In this document: positions 14,201 through 26,200 of the stretch, one piece after another
Layout of the letters: the number at the start of each line of letters is the position of its first letter
Position numbering within the stretch: the first letter of the stretch is position 1
From: Siphonodentalium dalli
Taxonomy: Eukaryota; Mollusca; Scaphopoda; Gadilida; Siphonodentaliidae
Assembly: GCA_032622095.1 (NCBI GenBank)
Contig: CP136064.1
Span: 186,912,209 to 186,976,208 of the forward strand
Length of the DNA stretch: 64,000 nucleotides
Direction of reading: 5' to 3'
The notes under the pieces: model-generated
What the model was told of the DNA's origin: nothing
The model's input: the letters and a program-made list of their open reading frames with translations, nothing else
Database searches by the model: none
Position numbers and translations under genes: made by a program

Positions 14201-17200
14201 TATTTGAGTTTACTCTTTGCATCACTAAATACTTTCACACACCCTACATACCACATCCCTGATCTGATCATCACCAAACTTCATATGGATCATCGGGGTG
14301 ACCTCTTGATGGGAACGAGTCAATGACCATTTTGGATTTTACTCTTTGTATGACTAAATATTTCTACAAAATCCATTAGCATGGGTTATAGACCGATCTG
14401 TTTGTTTGATCTTCATGAAATTTGTCATGGATGTTGACATTGACATGTAGATGGGAACGAGCAGCCATCTTGCATTTTACTCTTAGGATCACTAAATCCT
14501 TTGACACACACTACAGACCATATCCCTGATCTGATCATCACCAAACTTCAGCTACCTTTCATATTTGCTGGAGATTTCAATTTTGACCTTAATGAACCAA
14601 CATCTTCCAATTTTCTCCATTTCATGAAAGACACTTTCAAATGCCAACACCTTATTGATAAAGATACTTTCCAAACACCACACACCAAATCAAGACTTGA
14701 TCTCATTTTCACTAACATGACAGATGTTCTGACAACAGTAATAGAGTGTCCATGGTCTGATCATAAAGGAGTTGTTGCTGCAATTCCTGCCCTTACTATC
14801 TAGTTAACATTGTTCATTCATATATATTGTCATTAAATTTCTACTTTCACCAATATTTATATTTTGGTCTCTCTTCACATTTACATCTTGTCTTACTTAG
14901 ACATATCAATTAGCGCCTTTCCTAATTCCTCCATTTATTGTCAACCTTTAAATTATTCCCCTACCTAAGTTGGGCTACAGTGTCATTGACACTTTCATTT
15001 AGTTTAGTCTCTATATCTCCAAATTGGCAAATGGCACATTGCATAATTGAGGTTCCCAATGGATGTACATCACAATATTCACCATTTGGGAACTTCAATC
15101 TGAGTCTATGTCTCCCATAGCAGATGAGGCCATGCAGAAAGAGGTTCCCAGAGGGTGAATTTAGTTATGGTAGCCCACTATACAGGATAGTGTCACTAAA
15201 TTCACCCTCTGGGGACCTCATTCTGCAAATGACAGGCACACTATACTCAGTCATGTATGCCGGATCTATTATATACAGAAGTCACTTTGTCCAATCTTCT
15301 GTACATTTGCACAGATCTCAGCCATTTTTTGTTGGACTGCAATGATATTTGCCAATGAGTTGTCTCACCAGGAGCATTTCCAAATGATCTCCAATGCTGC
15401 TGTTCATGTTTTCCATTCTAGAAAAGCAGAATTATGGGTAACTTTTCAGGATTTAGTCGGAAATATGGCTTGTTGCCATTCATCGGAAAGCTCTCCCCGA
15501 GAGCTTTCCGATGAATGGCAACAAGCCATATTTCCGACTAAATCCTGAAAAGTTACCCATAATTCTGTTGGTCTGTACCACATTTGGATTATGTATGAGT
15601 CCCTGCGGTACAATCTCTTGTTATTCTTCAGAATTCTCTTATCGTTTTCAATGTTTGGTAAGATTAGCATTTGAGTGCCATTTGCCATATTCAAGTATCA
15701 GTCTGATTACTGTCCTTCGTTTTGCTTGATCTTTTGCTTGAAACAGGCCAGGGATCTGGTATTTTTACCACTGATGCAACACTATGCATATATTTACTTG
15801 TAATGTCTGCCACCAGATACACTGTTCGGTCAAAGGGATTTTCGGGTATCGGCCAGATCATTTTCTTTATGATTATGCTTGATATTTTGCTCTGTTTAAA
15901 CACCTCACATATATTTACTTGTCAGGTCTGCCACCAGATACGCTGTCTGGACACAGGGATAGGTTCCTCAGCTGCTTTAAAAGGTCAGGCTAATGTGTGA
16001 TATTATATCTCCACATATCATGTATGACATTAAAGCCACATGGCGGTTTGCTCTCCAATAAACTCCTAATAATATTCGATTTTGATTTGTTTTCTGGTAT
16101 CAGGTTGATAAATACCTAACCTACCTTTCTGTGAGCTTTATATTTCCCACAAAGATGCATTGAAGTCATAACATGACATGATGTCAGATATAACAATGAT
16201 AGCATAAGTGTTTTGGGAATTTCTAATTTCTCTTTAGAAAATACAACATATAATTATTGAATTTTTATATTATGCCCTGACATTTAAAAAAAATGGTTTT
16301 ATTATGTAAATGGTTTGTCTATACATCGTCCACCTATCTGTCTGGATGATTGCAACTTTAGTTTTAAAATTCTTTGAAATATATTTTATGTAATTAATAT
16401 GCACAGGATATATAAATACCATTTGAATAGTAGATTAAATTTTTAGAAACTAAGTTTATTCCTTTCAGGTTGAAACAGTTTTATATAAGCAGTGGTACTC
16501 TACAGTATTTTAAGAATCTTGTGCAGGTTCCAGAAATTCCAAATGTGAGTAAATTTGTAGTTAGAATAATATCATCTTTATTATTAAGATAACTAATACC
16601 ATTGAGAGTTAACCAAATATGATGCTCAATTATCTGGTGCCACCCTCATCGCTAGAAAATAACTTGAGTAAAATATTTATTTGTAACATAGTCCGGAACC
16701 ACATGGTCTCAAGTTCAGTGAAAATGGTAGATTTTGAAATGCTGAAATTCTCCATATTGTTTTCTAACATTCTTCCTAAAGTTTCCAATCAAAGGATTTT
16801 TATGTCCATATTTTTCTGTATTTCTGTATTTTTCAGTGCCAAAAAATACAAACAATATCAAAATATTACCTCTGAAGTTGGTATAATGATTTTGTGGAGT
16901 TTAGGGAGTTTTTTCTGTTATGACATAACACATCAAAGAAGACAAAGTTAGTATAAGTTAAGAATAAAAATAAAAAAATTATCATTTATTTTTTTGTCTT
17001 TGCAGGAACCACCCAATTTTCTGATAGCATCTGATTTTACTCGGCACAAGAAACCAGTAGCAGTGGTTCCAGATCAGCCCGACCTCGACCTTGATCCTGA
17101 GCCAGAGACGCCAGAGAGGGACACTTCTAGTCTTATTGATATTTCAGATTCAGCTGTAAGTTATTGGTTCTATATAAACCCTTAGTTTGGCCATCCACCC

Positions 17201-20200
17201 AATCCAAAGTTTACAGAAATTACCTTGGAGGGCTTTAAAGATGCATTATGCGAATTAATGCTCCTAATTTACTATTTCTTTGGTTTCGGGGTTAAAAATA
17301 TCTTATTCGAGTCGAGGAACCCACCCATCAAAGCTCAGAGTGATTGGATATCGATTTTTAAGTTTGTTATTTCTCGAGATTCTCAATTATTTGTGGCCCA
17401 GAAACGCGTTGACGAACAGATGGTCTTGGACAAAATTGCAGATGAAGATGGATAACTCTAAAATCAAGTGGTAATACAGCCAAATTTTTTGATAATATGG
17501 CCATATTTAGTTTAACAAAATGTTGATAAATAACTTGTTTTGGGAAATTTGATACCATAGTTGACAGTGGTTAGCATTATTTTGTTGCAATTAATCGATT
17601 CTGATGACTAAAGCATATTTTGAAGAAATGTTATTGTTGTTGTTGTATCTTGATTATATGGGAACTGTCTGATCAGATTGAGTACTTTTAAATCACTAAT
17701 AGATAAAAAAAATAGCATGAATAAATACTAAACTCAGGCTCACACACACATGTTTCTCTATCCGTATTAAATTTATATTGAGACCTCACAGGTCAAAATG
17801 ATACAATACGCATCAACACTTTGACATAAGACTGCTGTTTCCACACACTTTCTGGCTCATTTCCACATGAGTAGACCTTTACTCGTTTCACCTATTGTTA
17901 TATCAGTGACTTTCACTGAATCATTATTGTTGAAAGTTCTATTATTATACCCCCACTTTCGAAGAAAATGGGGGGTATACTGGATTGACTGCGTCCGTCC
18001 GTCCATCCATCCGTCTGTCCGTCCGTCCATCTGTCATGCTGTCTCCCTCCATGTGTCCGTCCGTCCGTCCGTCCGACCTCATAACTCGAACAACTATGAA
18101 CCGATTTCAATACTTTTTTGTATGCAATCTCCTTAGGATTGCCTCTCCACATGATGCTAATTGCGGTTCGGTCCGACTTTTTTTTTTTAAGTTACGCCTC
18201 ATTTTCGACTTATTTTGACTTCGAAATTTATGTCCGACTTAATAACTTTAACAAATATGAACCGATTTCAATAATTTTTGGTATACATGCTTCTCACAAT
18301 ACCCTCTCTACATGATGCGGCTAGGGATTGGCTCAGACTGTTTTTCGTAATATTACACTTCATATTCGACTTATTTTGACTTAGAAAATTCTGTCCGACT
18401 TATTAACTTTAACAAATATGAACCAATTTGAATAATTTTTTCTGTACAAGCTTCTTGTGACACCATATCGATATTATTAGTCCGAATTTTTCTTTAAAGT
18501 TAAAAATCTTTTTTGTTGGGTTTACGGATAATGCAGGTTGAATTTGCCACGGTGGGGGTATGCTAGCACTTGAGTGCACACCTCTTGTTAACTCTAAACA
18601 ATCATACATATATGATCTTAACCGGGTTAAGTAGACATGCAAGTGCTGATAATATTTAAGATATAACTCTTTGTTTCAATTAAGGTTATGCAGTTATATA
18701 ACCGAAAAGTTTGTCTTTTAACGTTTTTGTTACAACTCATAACCTTAATTGAAACAAACGTTTTTTCTAATAATTTATTCCATCATTTAACAGGAGAGCC
18801 ACTACAGTTATGGCGCTTTTTGTTGAATTTTTTTTATTTGTGGATGAAAACTTTATTAAGTCTGAACTGAATGGAATGAAATTTGGTATATGAGTTTACT
18901 AGCCCTAAATTCAGGTAAATTTTGAATTTGGGTTCCGCCTGCCAATTTTCACCAGAGTTATGGCCCTTTGTTGGAATTACCATGTAAGTATATTACCACT
19001 CCCTAGTGATGCTCTTGTTTTGTCTTAAATATAGTTGACATTGTTGCTCTATTTGGCGAAACAAATGGCTAATTTAAATTCATGTTCTGCCCATTATCAG
19101 CAAAATAAAAAAAAATATCTGAATATGATCCCAAATTTACTCATCAATTTGGAAATTGTCATTTTCAATTGAATTTGGAAAGCATTCTAGGTCTCCTCCT
19201 CAATTGATTTAAAAGTAATCTGTATTAAAAAGTGTATTAAATGTCATACATTGTTGCAAGTTTTGAAAATCTTTTACAAGTTTCTTAATTTTTACTTTGT
19301 TGCAGCAATTTAATTTACAGATGATTTTTTGAATTTTTCTCACATATAATATCTGATCCAGCAAAAATTGGCTTTAGTCCCATAACCCAATTCCTTTCCA
19401 AAAATAAATGTAGCTAACATCAAATTTTGTTAATTTACATGCCAACTTGTGAAGGTGACATTTTCCTGGCTTTTGACAGCTATCAAACAAATGAAACATA
19501 CGTCATGCATAGTGTGTTGCGTGTGAAACTAATGTGGACTGTCTGTGTTTAGTTTCCTAAAATGTCTGGAATGCAGATGTTATTAACCAATTCTATCCTG
19601 AACGGATTTTCCCACTCAGTTGTATATTATTCACCTGGAGAACTGAAAGAATCAGGCATGATTGAGTTCATTGTATTTGCATCATCAATTCAATCCCTTC
19701 ATTGTATGACCTTTACTTGTTATACTTTCCTCATTCTTAATCCTCCCCATTAACTGCAATGCATAACTGCATTAACTGCAATTCCAAATTATCCCCTCTT
19801 TAAGTTGAATTACAGTGTCATTGACACTTCATTAATTCTTCATGTGTATTTCTTTTTGTAGAGCGAGCAGTCATTTGGTGCGATTAATGGCGGAATCCCT
19901 GAGTTTGATGAGAAGTAAGCATAATGTGACATGTTAATATGCCTTGTGGCTCAATCTATAAGGTCATTAGTACATTAGGCCATCATAAGATATCCGGCAA
20001 TGGCGAAGATGGTTCGATTCCCAATAAACAAGGATTTACGTTTTTTTATATATTGGACACTACACCATAATTATAAATTTTGATTATGACTGAGACATGA
20101 TTGTATGCACCATTTGTCAAACAACTTTCCTACCTTCTTCATTATCTTCTCCCTTCTATCACACCTCTACCTTTCGGCACTCGCGTAACTAACTTCCCAA

Positions 20201-23200
20201 AATTTATGAGAAAACACAGAACTATATTTAAATTCCTGTCTTCTTTACCCTGTAGTTGTCTGTATAGACACTTGAAGTAACATTTCTAGAGGAAAGGATT
20301 TTTATAAAAGCCATAGGCTTATGGCTTTCTATTCCCATCCTCATTTGAAATTTTTTTTTTTCTATGTATATATTGTCAATGTGATGTTCTGTTCTTTCTT
20401 TAAATTAAAATATTGTTCACACTAAACAAGGATTTGTGATCCATTCCAAGGGAGAGCAGGGCCATGCAATGTCTATTTACCATTTTTCAGACCAAAAATG
20501 AAAATTAAAAACCATTATTTCTGGGGCAAACTCCAACAATGAATTCCATCTCTGCTTCCTCTAGCTTCAGATCTAATTATTTCAGTTGTGCACGTCCATC
20601 ATTTCCCAAACAGATGTCCATAAATAAAAGTTACTTGATAGATTCTATGTGATTTATTTCATCAAATATCGCCCAATCAAATACGACCGACACATTTTTT
20701 ACTGAGATTGCAGTTGCAAACTATCACATGTTTAACCCTTTGAGTGCCAGGCCCGATTTTTGTATCAACCCATATACCCTGTGCCAATGCATTTTCTTAT
20801 ATATGCGAGTCGACCATAGGCATTGGCCTAACAATTTTTTTTTTTACAATTTTAATAATTTATTCTTATATTCTTTAACAGACTTATTTTGTAGGTTTAA
20901 GGCCGATGAGATCGGCCCCTGGCACTCAAAGGGTTAAAAAATGGTTGAACATATTTACCAATTACAGTGAATCAGAAATATGAACTGGGTCTGTTCAATC
21001 TCAATTCCACTCATTTGTATAAAAAATGTACCGCAATTATTTTGTAGCGATAAAAACTTACCCAGCTTTAACTTGAATAAAAAGGTTGCACTCGCATTGC
21101 TTCTGGACCATGCTGCGGCCGGATATAACCATTTCATGACGGGAGCTGTGCTGGTGCAGCATTAAAGATCCTGTGCCATGCATTCTCTAAATATGCGAGG
21201 ATCCCTATGGGAGACTCGCATATATAAGAAATGCATGGCACAGGATCTTTAATGCTGCACCAGCACAGCTCCCGTCATGAAATGGTTATAGAATACTGAA
21301 TATTCTTCAATGTGTAGCTATGTGAACGATCTCAGAACATACAGTAATGTCCTAAATAATCTACTCCTTAACCACAACAGAATTATGGGTAATTTGACAG
21401 GATTTAGTTGGAAATATGGCTTGTTGCCATTCATCGTAAAGCTCTCAGTGAGAGCTTAGTGAGAGCTTTCCGATAAATAGCAACAAGCCATATTTCCATA
21501 TTATTTGGGGCATTACTGTATATGCAGTTGACAGGCAGAAAAACATTCTGTAGGTGTTTATTCATTCATTTGTATGAATGTTTAGTTTTGTACATTTATT
21601 TGCTGATGGTTACTCCCAGAAATGAATGAATGGGGGAAACAGGTACAGTAATGCCCTAAATAATCGACTCTCACTGAGAGCTTTCTGATGAATGGCAATA
21701 AGCCATATTTCTGACTAAATCTTGAAAAATTACCCATAATTCTGCTGTGGTTAAGGAGTCGATTATTTAGGGCATTACTGTACTTACCCTTCAGCAAGTA
21801 TCAGGCTATCAAAGGGTTAAACGATATCAAGAATGAAATAGCGATATTTTTCATTATATTTCATGATAACACTAGAAATTAAACATTGACATCCATATTT
21901 TTTCATCTGAAAAATTGAAGAAATTTTAGATCTGTTAGAACTCTTATGACAGCATACTATTTGGATATGTGAACAAATTCATTATTCTACCACTACCTAC
22001 ATTATTATTCATACTGAGACTTTATATGTATGATCTGCTACCTTCAGGGATGCACTGATAACCCAGCTGCAGGCTCAAGTGGCGTTTCTTAAGCAAGAAC
22101 TAGAGAGAATAAAGTTTGAAGTAAGTATTCTTAGTTCTAAAGTTTACTTTAATTCTTTTAAAAACAAGTGTCTTTATCTTGAATTTGTTCATCTGTAACC
22201 TTTTTCAGCTTAAACGGCTCATTAATATTTTGAGCCTCAAATTATACCTTGTAATTTGTGTTATTGTCTCATTCCTGTCTGGCTCTAGGAATCAAAACGG
22301 GTCATAAATCAGTTAAATATGTTTATGCAGACTCTATATACCTCCTCCAGTTGTTTTTGCATTAAGATTGCACTGAAAATTATCCAAAAAAAGCTAACTG
22401 TTTCCAGTGCAAAATCGATGCATTCAATAATTTTCTTCCCAAAAAACTTATTCATAATTTTGAGATTCCTAAAAAAATATTTTTTTAGTTGAAATGCAAA
22501 GTGTCATATGTCAACTAAATAAATACTGGCTGAGACATGTTCCCTTTTGGGAGCCTTTATTCAGTGGGCCCTTTGTGCGCACATTTTGATCTTTTAAACA
22601 TTTTAATTTTAAAAAACAATTTTGTTTTTAAATCAAATAATATGTTTTTGCCATATAGCATCCGTCGTGTAACCCCGAGTCACCACATCAAATATGGTTG
22701 AATTCGGTCCAGTGGTATGGAAGAAAAATTGCAAACAGATAGACAGATGGACGCAGACAGACATTTGTACTCTTTTATATATAAATATTTTTAAAATTTA
22801 AATACTCAATGTTCTCCTGCATCCGCCATGTTTACAACATGTGTAGGTTACAGCTTTCTGATAGGGTTCTTTTAAAGTGGAATGCAACTATATATGTGTG
22901 CTCTTAAGAAGTAGGTAGACAATATCTGTTGATCACATCAGTTCTTGTAATCAAATTTCATACTTCACTGGTGATCTCTTATTTTAGGACCAAAGACTGA
23001 TCGCTTCTCAGAGAGATGAGATTTCGAGATTGGAGAAGATATTATCCGAACTCCGGTTATCAGCTGACAAATCACTCAAGGTTAGAAGTAGGGCCCTACG
23101 AATCGACTCGATTCGATGCGATACAAAATCGTTTGTCTGATTCGATTCGATTCGAAATCGGGTACCTTGATTCTGATTTTGTCGAATCTTTGGTGACACA

Positions 23201-26200
23201 TGCATTTCCGTGCTTTCTACAGACCACAATGCTCTTACCAGTAAGAGTAAACGTCTTAAACGTATGTATGTATGTACTTACCGTTATGTCTGATGGCTCG
23301 ACATGTAATGTTATTGCCAACTAATTAATTGACCCAATCTGTAAGAATGACTTAAGTGAACAACAAAATTGCCATATAAGGCTGTTTGCTATTGTCGTTG
23401 GGAATTCCATAACACGCTAAATTTTAGATCTTTGATTTGCGTAAATGCGAGTCTGAATCCTAAGTCCTGAGTATTTTTGTAAACATTGTCCTGAAAGTCT
23501 GTCAGTTCAAGCGACGGACACCACAATCATCGTAAGTGTAGTGAAAAATACTGCCCTATTCAATGAAATGAATCAGGCATCACATGGTACACTTGTCTAT
23601 GTATTTCTATGTATTTGAACTCGATTGGCTCAGTAACGATGATTCGATTTGAGATTCGATTCAATTTCGAATCATTTGCCTGATTCGAGATTTGATTCGA
23701 AATGAAAACACCCGATTCGCAGGGCCCTAGTTAGAAGATACTACTTTGTCACTTTCTATTCAGGTGTTCAATGTATTTTCAATTGAATAATGTTGTGGTT
23801 GTTGTTGCCTTTTGCTGTATTTGATCTATTTTAACACTTTCTTTACTGAATGGATTCTCCCACCCAGTTATAACTCTATACTTTGGAATAGTCTATTATT
23901 CATTTGTTCAGAAACAATGAGCAGACAACAGAGATGTGAAAAGATCATACAAGAGCAGAAGGATTCCTATTCATTGGTGGGAAATGTTCAGATAATAAGT
24001 TGTAATTTGTTGAACATATTGTCTCAGTCATATTGTCACTGAAATCATAACTTTTAGTCTGCTATTCCCTGTCTACTATTGTGTGTTGGATGTGTATGAA
24101 TAGGAAAATGAATGCTTGATACAGATATAATGGGCTGCAGTCCAATTGTGTTTTGCCATTTCTGATCATAGGCGACCTTTTTTTTCTCTTTGTCAAACAA
24201 TTTATGCCCTGCATGATATCAATGAAACATATTTCATCTGATCAATTTGAAGCCAAAAATCATTATCCTTCATAACCAAGGTATGCTATAGAATTATAAC
24301 AACACATGTTTACCTTCACCATGAGAGATATATTTGAATTATGTAAAAAAAAGTGCAGAAATACCACTGCATTATCTAGCTTATTATCCCAACTATGTTT
24401 AGTAGGGTCTACACTCGGTCTAATATCTAAAATCATTAATGTCTGCGAGAAAATAAATATAATATTTTTCATTGCATATTTTAGTTTTTTGGTGGCCACT
24501 TACAGAACTATTTGTCATGTGAAGGACCAAAACAACATAAAACAACATAATTATTATTCAACCACTTTTGCAATAATCTGACAGACATAAACACTTAGTA
24601 CTGATTGATCTTTTCAGACATTATGTTGTTTTATGGTGACTTTTCCTCCAAAACAATAGTTCTGCAAATGGCTACCAAAAACTACAAAAAAATGAGACTT
24701 TCTGATTTATTTTCTCGCAGACAGCCATGATTTCAGATAGTAGACCGAGTTGGTTTAATAAGATAGATAGTGCAGTGTTTTTTTGCAAATACTTCCTGTC
24801 AAACTCTCCAGAGACCTACATGACAAACTGTTTTTTTTTAACAACTTTTTTATATAATTCAAACATATCTCTCATATTGTGAGGGTAAATATGTGTTGTT
24901 GTAATACTTTAACATACATTGGTTATGAAGGATAATGATTTTTAGCTCACCTGAGACGAAGTCTCCGGTGGAGCTATAGTCATCACTCCTCGTCCGTCGT
25001 CCGTCCGTCCGTCTGTCTGTCTGTCTGTCTGTCCGTCCGTCTGTCTGTCCGTCCGTCAACTTTTTTTAAAAACATCTTCTCCTCTGAAACCATCATACCA
25101 AATTGGTTCATATTTGGTGTGGATGTTCCCTAGGTGACTCTCATTCAGATTTGTTCAAATGAGGTCACTGGGTCAAATAGTTGCGAAACCAGGGCCTTAA
25201 TTCTATTCCTCCACAGTAATTCTTACAACAACTTCTTGTCCATAACCATTGTGCCGATTTAGCTAATATTTGGTATGGAGGGTCCTTGGTTGACTGGTGT
25301 TCAGATTTGTTCAAATGAGGTCACCCGGTCAATTAGTTGAGAAACCAGGGCCATAACTCATAGTAATTCTTACAATGACTTCTTCCACAAAAATATTGGG
25401 CCGAATTAGCTTATATTTGGTACTGAGGGACCTTGGGTGACTGGGAATCAGATTTGTTCAAATTGGGTCACTGGGTCAATTAGGGGCAGAGCCAGGGACA
25501 TAACTCTAAAAACCAAAAAATTACATTTTTGCATTTTGATCATATTTGGGGTGGATGTTCCCTAGGTGACTGTCATTAATATTTGTTCAAATGAGGTCAC
25601 TGTGTCAAACAGTTGCGAAACCAGGGCCATAACTATATTCCTCCTTGGTAATTCTTATAACGACTTCTTGTCAATAACCATTAAGCCGATTTAGTTTATA
25701 TTTGGTATGTGGGGTCATTGAATGACTGGGGTTCAGATTTGTTCAAATGGGGTCACTGGGTCAAATAGTGGTGGAGCCAGGGCCATAATTCCCCAAAAAA
25801 TAATAAAAAATTCAGGAACTCCTTGATCAATTTAACATACAAACAAAAAATATCACCCCCCCCCCCCCCACATGACCCAGAACCCCACCCCCAACCAACA
25901 ACATTCCACCCTATCTCATATCCTAACTCACAGGTAAATAAAGTATATTTATTTAAATTCCCATTACAAGGCAACTCTCCTATGAACTGATAGACATGGC
26001 AAGGCAGATAGAGAGATAAAGATTCTGCAGCCTTAGACAGAGTCCCCAGGGAGTGTATTCATGTCATCCATAATTTAAATGAGATTAATGGTGTTATCAA
26101 TGAAGCACCCTTGTTTATATTATCACTCAGTGGTCATTAAAATCAGATTAATTTCATTTTCTCAAAGAGTGCCTGGCAGAGCCAGAATGAGGTTCCCAGA

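Larger units (their letters stand above)
13239..14998 (+). mobile_element. Helentron-like insertion with ~160-bp tandem repeats
   Basis: Inserted between T and T of the host (CTTTTT / TTAGTTTAG, compare the intact site near 52490). Starts AGCTCAACTTAC TTT GTAAGTTCGAGC, a hairpin; then tandem repeats to about 14500; then an endonuclease ORF fragment; then a 3' end with palindrome GTGTCATTGACAC. Helentrons insert at TT, carry a C-terminal endonuclease, and their non-autonomous HINE relatives often hold tandem repeats. Family identity is inference. Confidence 0.6.
13045..15255. mobile_element. CAAGCC-family hAT fold-back element split by a large insertion
   Basis: Begins CAAGCCTGATTATAGTGTG. 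The 8-bp TSD TATGCCGG is exact at 13037-13044 and 15256-15263. Palindromic GAGGTCCCC/GGGGACCTC arms lie at both ends. Subtracting 13239-14998 leaves about 450 bp, the size of the intact copy at 45501-45950. Confidence 0.75.

Noticed and set aside
13256-14515. CRISPR-like array
   Set aside because: Units are ~160 bp, diverged and directly contiguous without unique spacers; this is a satellite-type tandem repeat.
15342-15694. Frames reading MGNFSGFSRKYGLLPF and its mirror
   Set aside because: Translations of the palindromic TA-flanked MITE; present at all copies.
16619-16951. 110-residue frame in intron 9
   Set aside because: No conserved domain, and it lies between exons whose phases already join.
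20011-20021. Functional tRNA gene suggested by the B box GGTTCGATTCC
   Set aside because: A-to-B box spacing is too long and no acceptor stem or clover-leaf could be drawn; kept only as a SINE candidate.
23912-23976. Exon-like stretch reading MSRQQRCEKIIQEQKDSYSL after a cag
   Set aside because: Joined to exon 13 at phase 0 it gives a stop at once (AAA CAA TGA). Exon 13 joins exon 14 perfectly without it, and it lies within a class-e repeat.
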